Origin: Vibrio sp. SS-MA-C1-2 | GTDB lineage: Bacteria > Pseudomonadota > Gammaproteobacteria > Enterobacterales > Vibrionaceae | NCBI RefSeq assembly: GCF_021513135.1 | Contig: NZ_CP090980.1 | Coordinates: 975,958-1,039,957 of the forward strand | DNA length: 64,000 nt | Direction of reading: 5' to 3' | Shown: one piece after another, positions 29,610 through 38,858 of the stretch | How the letters are laid out: every line of letters begins with the position of its first letter | Position numbering within the stretch: the stretch's first letter is position 1 | Notes under the pieces: generated by a model | What the model was told of the DNA's origin: nothing | Database searches by the model: none | Seen by the model: the letters and a program-made list of their open reading frames with translations, nothing else | Made by a program: the position numbers and the translations under genes

Positions 29610-30590
29610 TTATCCTTTTTGGTTCTCAATCATCATCTTGTTCCAGCGTTTCATTCCTTTATGAGAACGAAGTTGTGGGTTAGCAATTTCATCGACAGCA
29701 AAGTTGAGTAGGGCTAAACCAATAGCAACAAAGGTTAACGCCAAACAAGGGGCTAATAACTCCCACCAAGCTCCGACTAACATTGAAGAGGATGTTTGCA
29801 CGTTGTAGAGCATAATTCCCCAACTGATTGAGTTTGGATCACCTAAACCTAAGAAGGAGAGGGTCGCTTCGGTCATAATGGCAAGCATCACAGAACCAAT
29901 AAAGCTAGCACCAACGATAGAGATTAAATTCGGCAAAATTTCCACTAAGATAATGCGCCAAGCGGGTTCACCTAAGACTTCAGCCGCTTTAATAAACTCT
30001 TTTTCTCGTATCGATAAGGTTTGCGCTCTCACGACCCTTGCACCCCACGCCCAAGAGGTGAGCGCAATCACCAGAGCAATAGTAAATGGCCCTGCTTGAC
30101 CAATAAACGCGGCGATAACAAAAAGTAAAGGAAGCTGAGGGATCACTAACATAATATTCATTGCCGCAGTGAGGAAATCGTCAATTCGACCACCAAAATA
30201 ACCCGAAGAGACACCGATAATAGTGGCAAGGAAACAGACCATGATGCCAGCTCCAAATCCAACGGCTAATGAGGTTCTTGTTCCATAAACCAGTTGTGAC
30301 CAAATATCACGCCCCATTCTTGAGGTTCCCATTGAATGTTCTGCTTTTTTAGACATTAACAAGGTACGTCGATTGTCGGCTAACTGGGTAGCAATAAACC
30401 CATCAGGATTATTTTGACTCGCTTTAACAATAAACGCTGGATATTCATGAGGATTACCTGTCCGTTTGTCTGGAGGATATTTAGTTAATAAAGGGGCGAA
30501 AATAGCAATAAATAGAAAGATTGAAATAATAACAATTCCCGTCATCGCTTTAGGGTTACCTTTTAGTAGGCGCCATAGTGCTGAAAACAT
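29610..30590 (-). CDS. Chitooligosaccharide ABC transporter permease (OppC/DppC-like)
   Basis: 326 residues. An N-terminal membrane segment (GIVIISIFLFIAIFAPLL) and four or five further helices surround the EAA loop RAQTLSIREKEFIKAAEVLGEP, where the coupling helix meets the ATPases. Its start overlaps the upstream permease stop by one base (TAATG), so translation is coupled. It forms the channel with the OppB-like protein. Confidence 0.9.
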   Translation of the reverse strand: MFSALWRLLKGNPKAMTGIVIISIFLFIAIFAPLLTKYPPDKRTGNPHEYPAFIVKASQNNPDGFIATQLADNRRTLLMSKKAEHSMGTSRMGRDIWSQLVYGTRTSLAVGFGAGIMVCFLATIIGVSSGYFGGRIDDFLTAAMNIMLVIPQLPLLFVIAAFIGQAGPFTIALVIALTSWAWGARVVRAQTLSIREKEFIKAAEVLGEPAWRIILVEILPNLISIVGASFIGSVMLAIMTEATLSFLGLGDPNSISWGIMLYNVQTSSSMLVGAWWELLAPCLALTFVAIGLALLNFAVDEIANPQLRSHKGMKRWNKMMIENQKG

Positions 30591-31576
30591 TATTGACCTC
30601 CTTTACGAAGACGAGGATCAAGGATCACAATTAATATATCGGCTAAGAAGTTAAAGAACAGCATAAACAAGGTCATAATAATCAATTGCCCTTGAAGAAC
30701 TTGATAATCACGAGATTGAATTGCATTAAGTAATACGGTGCCAAGACCGGGGTAATTGAAGATGATTTCGATAATTAATTGACCGCCAATGGCCATTCCT
30801 AACGCCATAGAGAGAGAGGTCACACTCGGTAACAATGCATTTCGAGCCGCATAGTTAAAGACGATCCGTTTTTCATTCAATCCTTTGCCTTTTGCCATGG
30901 TGATGTAATCTTCATTTAGCAGGTTAATCATGTTATTGCGCATGTTAATTAAGAATCCTCCAATTTGAATCAGAGTGGCACAAAATAGGGGCAGAGCAGC
31001 ATGATAAAGTAGGTCGAGATAAAAAGCGGGGCTACTCCAATCGGGAAGTTCGCCTGGCGTATAAGCATAACTGGTCGGAAACCAGCGTAAACCGATAGCA
31101 AAGGTAAATAACATTAACATGGCGACGACAACAGGAGGAATGGCTTGGATCATTAGCATACCGGGAGAGACAATAGAGTCATAACGACTTCCTCGTTTCC
31201 AAGCGGCAAAAATGCCTAAAACTGAACCGATACAGAAAGCAACAATCACTGCAGTTCCTGCTAAAAAGAGTGACCAACCGACAGCATTGCCTAACAATTG
31301 ATTGACGGTTTGTGGATAGAATTGTATCGACGTCCCGAGATCCCAGCTAAGAATACTTTTAATATAGATATAATACTGTTGATACCATGGACCATCGACA
31401 AAACCTAATAGTTGGCGCATTGCTTCGATTCTTTCTGGTGTCACTTGGACGCTGGCATTGGCAAACATCATGGTGACGGGATCGCCCGGCATGGCACGAG
31501 GAATGATAAAATTGATAGTAGCAGCAACCAAAAGGGCAATAAAATAAAAGAGTAAACGACGTAAGAAAAATCCCAT
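30590..31576 (-). CDS. Chitooligosaccharide ABC transporter permease (OppB/DppB-like)
   Basis: 328 residues starting MGFFLRRLLFYFIALL with the family's FxxxRxxx opening, PRAMPGDPV, and the EAA loop LNEDYITMAKGKGLNEKR. It is the first permease gene after the porin, from which a hairpin separates it. It sits in the inner membrane as half of the channel. Confidence 0.9.
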   Translation of the reverse strand: MGFFLRRLLFYFIALLVAATINFIIPRAMPGDPVTMMFANASVQVTPERIEAMRQLLGFVDGPWYQQYYIYIKSILSWDLGTSIQFYPQTVNQLLGNAVGWSLFLAGTAVIVAFCIGSVLGIFAAWKRGSRYDSIVSPGMLMIQAIPPVVVAMLMLFTFAIGLRWFPTSYAYTPGELPDWSSPAFYLDLLYHAALPLFCATLIQIGGFLINMRNNMINLLNEDYITMAKGKGLNEKRIVFNYAARNALLPSVTSLSMALGMAIGGQLIIEIIFNYPGLGTVLLNAIQSRDYQVLQGQLIIMTLFMLFFNFLADILIVILDPRLRKGGQ

Positions 31577-31632
31577 ATGAGTTCCTTAATGGGGAATTGA
31601 ATATCTATGAAGTTATAGCCTTTTTATAGAAA

Positions 31633-31671
31633 GAAACGACATAATCGTGGACTTAAGTATCATGTCGCTTC
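31633..31671 (-). terminator. Intra-operon hairpin between porin and permease genes
   Basis: gaaacgacataat pairs with atcatgtcgcttc over 13 bases with two G-U pairs. In minus-strand RNA the tract after it is only weakly U-rich, so it may be a partial terminator or an RNA-stabilising hairpin that separates porin from transporter expression. Confidence 0.45.
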
Positions 31672-31697
31672 TTTTTCATATTAGGCTAATTTATGGC

Positions 31698-33101
31698 CTA
31701 TTTTACGGTAAATGGAATAATCACTGTTGCGATCAAATCATTTTGGTTTTGAAATGCATTAGTATACGCACCATAGGTAGGAGAATCGGAACTATTGACA
31801 TAGCTTGTATAATGAAGACCTAGCTTAGCGCCTTCCAATGCACCGCCTTGAATATCATAATTGACAAATACACTACCTGCATATTCAATTAGCTCATCAT
31901 AACCTTCTGCTTTGGCGCCAAATCCGTAAGCGCCACTAAAGCCAGCACTTAACCCTGGCGCATTAAGGTCTGAGAAATCACGACTAATTGAACTGAATAA
32001 GGCCATTTCTCCATCATGGTTGTAATCTGATGAGTTTTTCCATGAAACTTCATATGGACCATTAGCACCGCCATATTGCTTAGTTAATCGATAAGCAATC
32101 CAGCCCACTTTTCCGCTATCACCAGAGTCAGCAGATGAGTAAGTACCGTCAGCTCTAAAGGTAAATTGACCAAACTTCTTAGACGTGATTAATGCTAGCT
32201 GAAATGCATTATCTTCATATTGCTTGTCATCAGCGACAAAGTAAAATTGAGGAGAAAGCTTCCAACCGTTTGCTAATTGAGTCTTATATTTAAGATGGAA
32301 TGTTGAACGATTGCCATCGGTTAAACCTGAATATGCACCATCTAAGGTTGAGTTATTGGCAAATTTATAAATGGCACCTAAAGAGTAGAGCATTCCTGCA
32401 TCTTCTCCATTTGTTGTTCTAAAGTCATAACGATTTTTGATCCAAGGTGCACGATACTTATCCGCTAAAACTAAACCAAGGTCTAAATTATTAAATGTAG
32501 CCCCAATTTCACCACCGGTATAAGTACCCGCAGCAAAAGACCAGTTAGGTGCTACACCACTCGGTACCGAAGGTTGGAATAAACCTAATTTAGCTCTGAC
32601 ATTATCACCAAATTTAAATTTTAGTGCCGCTGTTTGCACCGCGGCACTATTATCTGTGCAGTCTGAGTTCCATTCAGCATATTCTCCTTCAATTTCGGAA
32701 CAACCACTTGAGTCAGTTGGATCCCAATCATATGGATTATTGACACCCCAAAAATTCATTTCATGGTCAGGGGAGGCGTTATTCCACATATCAAAGGTGC
32801 CATAAATACTAACATCGGCACCAACCACATCGTTGATGTAACCAGAGTTAAAACCTAAACCTAGATAGATGGAACCATGATCTAAATTTGGTACTTTAGC
32901 ACCACCATCAGTGGCGGCTCTGATTCTGTCCCTCATAAAGAAGTTTAAGCCACCACTAATGGTTGATTCATTAAAAAAAGCGGTCGCAGCATTCGCGTAT
33001 TCTGGACCAATTGGATCTTGCTGAGCCATTGTTTGATAAGAGAATAGTGCTGATGTAATGGCAACACTGATCAGTGTTAATTTTACTTTTTGAATTCTCA
33101 T
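31698..33101 (-). CDS. OprD-family outer membrane porin, chitoporin-like
   Basis: 467 residues. Signal peptide: KLTLISVAITSALFSYQTMAQQ. The mature region has the FFNESTISGGLNFFMRDR opening and repeated amphipathic strands with Gly/Tyr turns, and ends in a terminal strand FTVK, as in barrel porins. OprD-type porins admit specific small solutes; its place directly after a chitooligosaccharide-binding protein and before the permeases argues that it admits chitooligosaccharides. Known Vibrio chitoporins are often unlinked to this operon, so the arrangement is noteworthy. Family is well supported, substrate inferred. Confidence 0.75.
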   Translation of the reverse strand: MRIQKVKLTLISVAITSALFSYQTMAQQDPIGPEYANAATAFFNESTISGGLNFFMRDRIRAATDGGAKVPNLDHGSIYLGLGFNSGYINDVVGADVSIYGTFDMWNNASPDHEMNFWGVNNPYDWDPTDSSGCSEIEGEYAEWNSDCTDNSAAVQTAALKFKFGDNVRAKLGLFQPSVPSGVAPNWSFAAGTYTGGEIGATFNNLDLGLVLADKYRAPWIKNRYDFRTTNGEDAGMLYSLGAIYKFANNSTLDGAYSGLTDGNRSTFHLKYKTQLANGWKLSPQFYFVADDKQYEDNAFQLALITSKKFGQFTFRADGTYSSADSGDSGKVGWIAYRLTKQYGGANGPYEVSWKNSSDYNHDGEMALFSSISRDFSDLNAPGLSAGFSGAYGFGAKAEGYDELIEYAGSVFVNYDIQGGALEGAKLGLHYTSYVNSSDSPTYGAYTNAFQNQNDLIATVIIPFTVK

Positions 33102-33199
33102 ATGAACTCCAAATTTATAGTTATAATTTAAATGATATTTGTGAGTGTAAAATTACGTTTAAAGTTTTGCTGTCTAAGTGTATCTTTCTGAATTTGAAC

Positions 33200-34888
33200 T
33201 CATTTTTTAATGACAGGTTCTAAATCTAATACCTGTAATAAACGTTCTGGAATCCCCGCCCAAACCATCGGACGACCTTTTGGCTTGTCGGCATTCCACC
33301 AGCCAGTGAAGCGAGTTTCGTTGTACTGGAACATGCTGGCTGCAGACATCATGGGAACCGTGACTTGATTCTCTGCGATGATTTTTTGGATTTGATGAGC
33401 AATGGAGAGCTGCTCTTCTTTATCGGCAGTTTTGTAAAAGCTATCTAGTAAGGTGTCTAGTTCTGCATTACTAAAGAAGTGCATTGAAAAACGAGGCATC
33501 CCTTCACCTTTTTGTAGATGAGAGTTGAAAGCACTGTTCCAATAGAGATGCGGGTCTGCACCATGTAGATAATTGGTGTACGAGACATCGTAGCTGCCAT
33601 CTAACATTGAAGAGTTATAAACAGAAAAGTCTGGGGTTTTAGCTTTGGCGTTAATGCCAGCATCATTGAGCTGCTCAACTGCTAGCTGGACGGTGTTATT
33701 AAAGTCACTCCAGCCATTTGGCGATTGAATTTCTAACTCAATTTTTTCACCACTAGGGGTTTCGACAAATTTGTCATTATCGATATCTTTAAAGCCTGTT
33801 TTTTTCAATAACGCTTTTGCGCCCTCTAAATCAAAGGTATTAAATTTTTTATATTGATTATATACCGCGTTATCAGACCAAGATTTAAAGCTGTCACCTA
33901 AGCCAGAGGCATAGTCATTTGGGATGCCGCTGCCATAAAATGCAATATCAATAATGGTTTGACGATCGATTGCCATTGAGAATGCACGACGGAAATCGAT
34001 ATTATTTATTGCCTCATTGTTACCTTTTTTCGGGGTTTTAAAGTTGAGCATAAAGGATTGAGTACCAGAAGCAGGATACCAATACTTGTGGTTAGGGTTT
34101 TTAGCCGCGTAAGTACTATCAATGTCTGGAACAAATGAAGAACTCCAGTCTAGTTCAGAGTTAATAATCTTATTGAGCAGTTGATCATTATTAGCAATTT
34201 GTGGCACACGTAAACAATCGACTTTGAGATTATCATTATCCCAATAGTTAGGATTACGACACTGAATATAAAGTTGTGGTGTGAATGTTGCTATTTCCGT
34301 GAATGGACCAGTTCCAACGGGGTTATCATTGGTAAAGCTGGCTGGTTTTTCAACATCTTGCCAAATATGTTTAGGTACAATGGGGATGAAAGAGAGTTCA
34401 AAAGGTACATTTGAGTTACCTTCTGTAAGGGTGAAGATGACTTTATTGTCTGACTTTTTGACCTCCTTAAGCCACTTATTAATCCCTCGCTGATCAAGTT
34501 CTGGATTCTCCTTGATCAAGTTAAAACTAAAGATCACATCATCAACAGAGAAAGGTTTACCATCAGACCATTTGACATCATCTCGGAGTGTAAAGGTGAC
34601 AGTGAGAAGATCATCACTCATTGAGAAGTTTTCAGCTAACCGCATCACAGGTTCATTACCGTGCATTTGGTTGAAAATCACTAACGGCTCAAAGATGAAA
34701 TCCGTTGTCGTCTTAAGATGGGTATTAAGATAAGGGTTAAAGTTTTTGACCATTGTTGGATAGAAATCGGGAACTATCGTCAGTTGGTTTTGGTCTGCAC
34801 TAGGAGCTGCAAGGGTTGAGAGGCTGATTAAAGAGGCCGCTGCGATAATTGCGCCACTGATAAATGTCCGTTTGAAATTAATTAACAT
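33200..34888 (-). CDS. Chitooligosaccharide-binding protein (CBP) of the chitobiose ABC transporter
   Basis: 562 residues of the SBP_bac_5 (peptide/nickel binding) fold with an N-terminal signal peptide (SGAIIAAASLISLSTLAAPS). The sequence closely follows my memory of Vibrio CBP: VPDFYPTMVKNFNPYL, FIFEPLVIFNQM, YIQCRNPNYW, FRRAFSMAIDRQTIIDIAFYG and WWNADKPKGRP. CBP binds GlcNAc oligomers in the periplasm, feeds the ABC transporter, and in Vibrio holds the ChiS sensor inactive when unliganded. AAGGATA precedes the ATG. It starts the operon; chitinolytic enzymes that often follow in Vibrio are not present here. Confidence 0.85.
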   Translation of the reverse strand: MLINFKRTFISGAIIAAASLISLSTLAAPSADQNQLTIVPDFYPTMVKNFNPYLNTHLKTTTDFIFEPLVIFNQMHGNEPVMRLAENFSMSDDLLTVTFTLRDDVKWSDGKPFSVDDVIFSFNLIKENPELDQRGINKWLKEVKKSDNKVIFTLTEGNSNVPFELSFIPIVPKHIWQDVEKPASFTNDNPVGTGPFTEIATFTPQLYIQCRNPNYWDNDNLKVDCLRVPQIANNDQLLNKIINSELDWSSSFVPDIDSTYAAKNPNHKYWYPASGTQSFMLNFKTPKKGNNEAINNIDFRRAFSMAIDRQTIIDIAFYGSGIPNDYASGLGDSFKSWSDNAVYNQYKKFNTFDLEGAKALLKKTGFKDIDNDKFVETPSGEKIELEIQSPNGWSDFNNTVQLAVEQLNDAGINAKAKTPDFSVYNSSMLDGSYDVSYTNYLHGADPHLYWNSAFNSHLQKGEGMPRFSMHFFSNAELDTLLDSFYKTADKEEQLSIAHQIQKIIAENQVTVPMMSAASMFQYNETRFTGWWNADKPKGRPMVWAGIPERLLQVLDLEPVIKK

Positions 34889-35417
34889 GAGTTATCCTTA
34901 TTTAAATAGTATTTAACTCTTATATCTAAAGTTTAATTTTTACATTTTCAAAGTAAGGTTGATAAAAGTGTTTATCTTTAATATGAAGTTATTTATTACT
35001 AATCTTTAATAACTATTTTTAATTATCGTTGAATTATTTCTAGTTGTTTTTTCGGTGTTATTAATAAAGTAAAAATAGAGGTTGTGCAACAGGGCAAATT
35101 AATGGCTTATTTTTTGTTAACGTGAATTTCTGTTTAACTCGTTGTTTTTAAGTTATTGTTTGTTTGTCTGGTCGTTTTTTAAGGTGTTTTAAATATATCT
35201 ATATTGTGTGTTTTGTTATATTTCCAACTTATTTAAAGATAATTAATTTATATTTTAATTTTCAGTCTCTATATTTTTTTGTTAGAGGTTTTATTTGAGG
35301 TTTTTATTATTTAATAAGAATGATTAATAAAATTGGTGCGATTTATTTCGTGATTTCTGTATTTTAACATTTGTGGTCTATGCTTAAATTGATACTAGTA
35401 AATTTGAGGAGAATAAA
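34889..35417. other. AT-rich promoter region between CBP and a small gene
   Basis: 529 bases with divergent genes at both ends. I see no gene or hairpin of note. It should hold the CBP operon promoter; no clear CRP or other operator is visible. Confidence 0.5.
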
Positions 35418-35642
35418 ATGGATTCATGGTTACCAACATTAATTACGGATACACCTGAAGAAGGGTATGAGTTAGCGATTAAATTGAGTCGAATGGGAGT
35501 AAAAAAAACACAGCCTAATATGGATGTGTTACATAAATTGAGACCGATGTACTCAGAGGATCCTGCGCTTTTGATTGAATCATCAAAAGTAATTGCAATG
35601 AACTTTCAAACTATTTCAGCAGCAAATAACTATTGGAAGTGA
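35418..35642 (+). CDS. Small hypothetical protein
   Basis: 74 residues, no signal peptide or membrane segment. A strong GAGGAG precedes the ATG by seven bases, and the composition is normal for a protein (MDSWLPTLITDTPEEGYEL). No family is recognised. It stands alone, divergent from CBP and next to the PI-PLC-like gene, from which an ERIC fragment separates it. Confidence 0.6.
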   Translation: MDSWLPTLITDTPEEGYELAIKLSRMGVKKTQPNMDVLHKLRPMYSEDPALLIESSKVIAMNFQTISAANNYWK

Positions 35643-35677
35643 TAGGTGTACTTTATTTGTCAAAATGAATGATGAAT

Positions 35678-35759
35678 AATACCTTGATTCCTATGACTTG
35701 AAGTTGCTAGGTAGGTGACCTATTACATCTACTAGCAACTCCAATTATGATGGGGATAT
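35678..35759 (+). repeat. ERIC-like element with internal deletion
   Basis: About 80 bp. Arms (cttgaagttgctaggt, ctactagcaactccaatta) remain, and the centre is missing. It lies between a small gene and the PI-PLC-like gene. Confidence 0.6.
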
Positions 35760-35764
35760 TAAGG

Positions 35765-36951
35765 TTAAAAATCGCGATTATTCACTTCAATTAAGTTTAA
35801 AATCATCTGCCTTTTTTGTCCTACAAAATCCATTCCAACGACACCAGAAACCATACCTGAGACTTTATTACCATGTTTAACAACTAAGCGTGTACTGGTA
35901 CCAGACATAGCTAGGTCATACCATGAATCTACATACCTATTCATTTTTAGAACAAAACCTTCATTTAATTTTCTTACTAAACTTAAGTTTTCGATATTTT
36001 CTACACTTTTATATACACCAACCCAACTTGGCCAGGGATTGATGACCATTGGCGTACCAATATTTCCTAGTAGATAAACTAACCCCGCTCCCACATCACC
36101 TAAGAGTCGAGTTTTCTTGGTAGAGACACAAGGGATATTGAGAGAGATGACTTTTAACTTATGCTCTGTTGGTGGAATAACTTTATCAATATTTTTATTG
36201 ACATATCTTTTATGTTTTCTTAACCAATGAGTATTCGAAAAACCACCGGACTTGTGATCTTTATAACTCATAAATAGATCTTCATCGATCTCTAATGAAG
36301 ATTCTTTGGCTTTTTTGCATTGATAAAAAAAGCAAAGAATTTATCTCTTTTGACTAGGTTATAAAGTGGTTCTTCCCAATATTCGTTGTGAGAAATAAGA
36401 TTTGAAGCATAACCTGAGGCGATATTTCTTAATATGGGGTAGGCTTTTACATTATGTTTGAATTTTATCACTATGGGTTCTTCGTTGAGTCTTGCAAGTA
36501 ATAAAAGATCGCGTATTTCACGAGCCGCATCGACATGAGTAAACTTTATTTTTCCATGGACGCCGTATAAAAATCCTTTGCTATTCGCTTTAACTCGAAT
36601 GTCAAAATAACGAATTCCGATTTTAAACTGTTCGACTAACCGTAAACTTTGAGTCTTAGTTCCTCCTTTTATGGCTGTATGACGAGTGAAAAAATTACCA
36701 GAGTATGCATAGGTCATTGCATCATGGGAACCTGGTAGAGTGAAGGATGCAAATGGTCTTAATCTTATACAACCTTTCTTTTTATTAACTAAGTCGTTAA
36801 TCCATCGGTCAAATTTTCTAATATCGACAGCTTTAGAGCGATTTAAAAAATGAAAACCTTTAAAGCCACTGTTCATATTTGTGACAGTTGTTAACTTTTT
36901 TAAATCATTACCATATATCCTTTTTGCTGTATTAATATTTACATCATCCAT
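35765..36951 (-). CDS. Phosphatidylinositol-specific phospholipase C-like protein, frameshifted at an A run
   Basis: The N-terminal frame has a PI-PLC X domain: first catalytic His in FTLPGSHDAMTYAYSG, IRYFDIRV, second His in YGVHGKIKFTHVD. It stops after KKPKNLH; the C-terminal frame from 36271 has no start context. At six T on the plus strand (36311-36316, A on the coding strand) one more base joins them through AKKAKESSLEIDEDLF, giving 395 codons. No signal peptide is seen. GGAG supports the start at 36951 over the ATG at 36963. PI-PLC enzymes cleave phosphatidylinositol or related lipids. A secreted, T6SS or housekeeping role is not resolved. Family is fairly secure, the frameshift is likely sequencing-derived. 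Confidence 0.75.
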
Positions 36952-36963
36952 TTTATTCTCCAT

Positions 36964-37469
36964 GCGAATAATCGGTTACTTTATTTAAAACTAGCATTAG
37001 AGATAATTAACCTCAAAGAATTAACATAACTCTGACAAAAATATAATTGATAAATAGAGGTGGGGTTTAGTGTTATTATTCTATACGCATTCAATGATTC
37101 ATTTAAACTGTAAATAAAGTGTTGAATGATAGGTGTTAATAATTAAATGCGTAAAATTGATATTCCACTTATTAATTTTTGGATATATTAACTATCACTA
37201 ATCATGTAGAAATAACCAAAGATCAATTATATAGTACATCTATACTCATGGGGTCTCACTCATTTTCCTCCTATTAGCAACTCCAATTATTTTAGGTATC
37301 TGAGCTAAATTTTTAGAAATGGATTCATTAATCATGGTTGAATTGAAAGCTTAGCTTCAATGCTAATGTATACGGTTAAATTAATTGGTTATAATCTTCA
37401 TATTGCTACTTGTATTTATTGAGATCACTTACTATCTTGTTTGAACTAATTTAAACATGAGATTCACAA
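36964..37469. other. AT-rich intergenic region containing a right-half ERIC remnant
   Basis: About 500 bases with no convincing gene. Bases 37222-37300 are the right half of the ERIC-like element (tatactcatggggtctcac to ctccaattattttaggta). The remainder shows nothing recognisable. Confidence 0.5.
37222..37300 (+). repeat. ERIC-like right-half remnant
   Basis: 79 bp. It contains the central tcatgggg and the right arm, and lacks the left arm. Confidence 0.65.
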
Positions 37470-37673
37470 ATGGCAATGTTAACAACAAATATGATAGTAA
37501 ATCGTGAAGAGAATGAGATGGAGATTAAAGCCTACTCCCCATTACAACAGATAAAAAGAGGTTATCGACTACAACGACTTCAAGAATCACTTAAAGAGTC
37601 CGATGAAGAGGGTGGTTATCATTTAATTAATCGTTGGAAAACGCGTTTTGCTACTGATTTTAATTGGCTCTAA
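37470..37673 (+). CDS. Small hypothetical protein
   Basis: 67 residues, basic and polar, with ending WKTRFATDFNWL. A second ATG at residue 17 (MEIKAYSPLQQIKRGYRL) follows a better purine stretch and may be the true start. No family recognised; low complexity is not high. It lies in a run of small genes at 35.4-38.7 kb. Moderate support only. Confidence 0.45.
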   Translation: MAMLTTNMIVNREENEMEIKAYSPLQQIKRGYRLQRLQESLKESDEEGGYHLINRWKTRFATDFNWL

Positions 37674-37831
37674 TCGTTATAAATGATGAAAAATGAACGA
37701 ACCATTTTAGTTAACTATTTATAGTTCATTGAAATTTAATCTAACTATTTTTAAATTGATACAGAATACGACTTGTAAATATTTTATTGTATTCCTATCC
37801 TATTTACACTTAATTCTAAAAGGAAAATAAG

Positions 37832-38181
37832 ATGTCAAACTTATCCGAGTATACGAAAGAGTTGTCTGATAAATTAGAACCAAAAAAAGAGAGATCGAGA
37901 GTTACTTTAAAAGCCAAGATTGGCAGGGAAAAGTCGATAAAATTGAAGACCTATATGATGATAAATCTCAAGAAGTGAAAGAGTTTTTTAAATCTATCGG
38001 TGAATCGGTACCGGATAGTCTTCATACAGAGGCGTATAATTCATTGTTTAAAAAATGGAATTTACTAAAAGCAGATATTGCTGATAAAGTTGAAGATGTT
38101 AAACACACTGAGTCTTTAAATAATACGTTGAATAATTTGAAAGGTAACTTGTTAGATATTGAAGATAAAGTGATAAAATAA
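37832..38181 (+). CDS. Small hypothetical protein, frameshifted at an A run
   Basis: AAAGGAAAATAAG precedes the ATG at 37832. The first frame MSNLSEYTKELSDKLEPKK then reads into an alternative with a stop in the second piece. At seven A (37882-37888) one extra base restores KKREIESYFKSQDWQGKVDKIE and joins to the frame that ends at 38181, for 116 residues. The protein is highly charged and helical, likely coiled-coil, and has no signal or membrane segment. It resembles a stress-type or phasin-like helical protein by composition only; no family is assigned. Confidence 0.55.
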
Positions 38182-38274
38182 TTATCACCATAAAAATGAC
38201 TTTTATTATAATAATGATTTACAAGTGAAAAGTATTAATTTTTGTTAAGTACTTTTCATTTTCTTGGAAAACAG

Positions 38275-38676
38275 ATGACAATTGAGAATTATACTGAAGC
38301 TGAACTCTCAGTACAGGAGATCGCTTTAAAACAATACATAAATGAATTAAATAAGTCTAAAAATGAATTAAAGGCATTGAAACTACCGAAGGCGAGAGAG
38401 ACACTAAATAGTGTAAATAATGCAATTTACGTTCTGGTTGGATTTATTATATTCTCAATCTGCTTATACCTTCTTTCACCTCTTCAATTCTCAACACATG
38501 ATGTCGCTGTTTTAGAGTTCATTGTTATGGTTAGTTTAACCTGTTGGATGCTCGTTACTTTTAGTAATCTGAGGAAAAGAGCAAGAAGAGAAGAGTTAGA
38601 AGAGTTAATTGGGACTTTAAGTGGATATATCGTTGCTTTGGAAGATAAAATTAATCAAATAAAGTCTCATTTATAA
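38275..38676 (+). CDS. Small hypothetical membrane protein with coiled coils
   Basis: 133 residues from the ATG at 38275. A Lys/Glu-rich helix (QEIALKQYINELNKSKNELKA) precedes two hydrophobic segments (AIYVLVGFIIFSICLYLL and AVLEFIVMVSLTCWMLV) and a charged C-terminal helix (RRARREELEELIG). The frame extends up to a TTG at 38242, but the ATG follows a purine-rich GGAAAACAG. No family recognised; it follows the 37832 gene after about 90 bases. Confidence 0.5.
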   Translation: MTIENYTEAELSVQEIALKQYINELNKSKNELKALKLPKARETLNSVNNAIYVLVGFIIFSICLYLLSPLQFSTHDVAVLEFIVMVSLTCWMLVTFSNLRKRARREELEELIGTLSGYIVALEDKINQIKSHL

Positions 38677-38695
38677 TACAGAGATATTGCTTCAG

Positions 38696-38814
38696 TATAC
38701 GCCCTTCATACTTGAAGTCGCTAGGTTGCTAGCGCCCCAATCATATAGTACACCTATACTCATGGGGCCTCACTCATTTACCGCCTACTAGCAACACCAA
38801 TGACTTTGGGTATA
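38696..38814 (+). repeat. ERIC-like palindromic element, near full length
   Basis: 119 bp. It has both arms (cttcatacttgaagtcgctagg and accgcctactagcaac) and the ccccaatcatatag/tcatgggg centre. Confidence 0.8.
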
Positions 38815-38858
38815 GAAGGATTGAAAGTTGCAGACAGAAATAATTTATTGGGTAAGGA

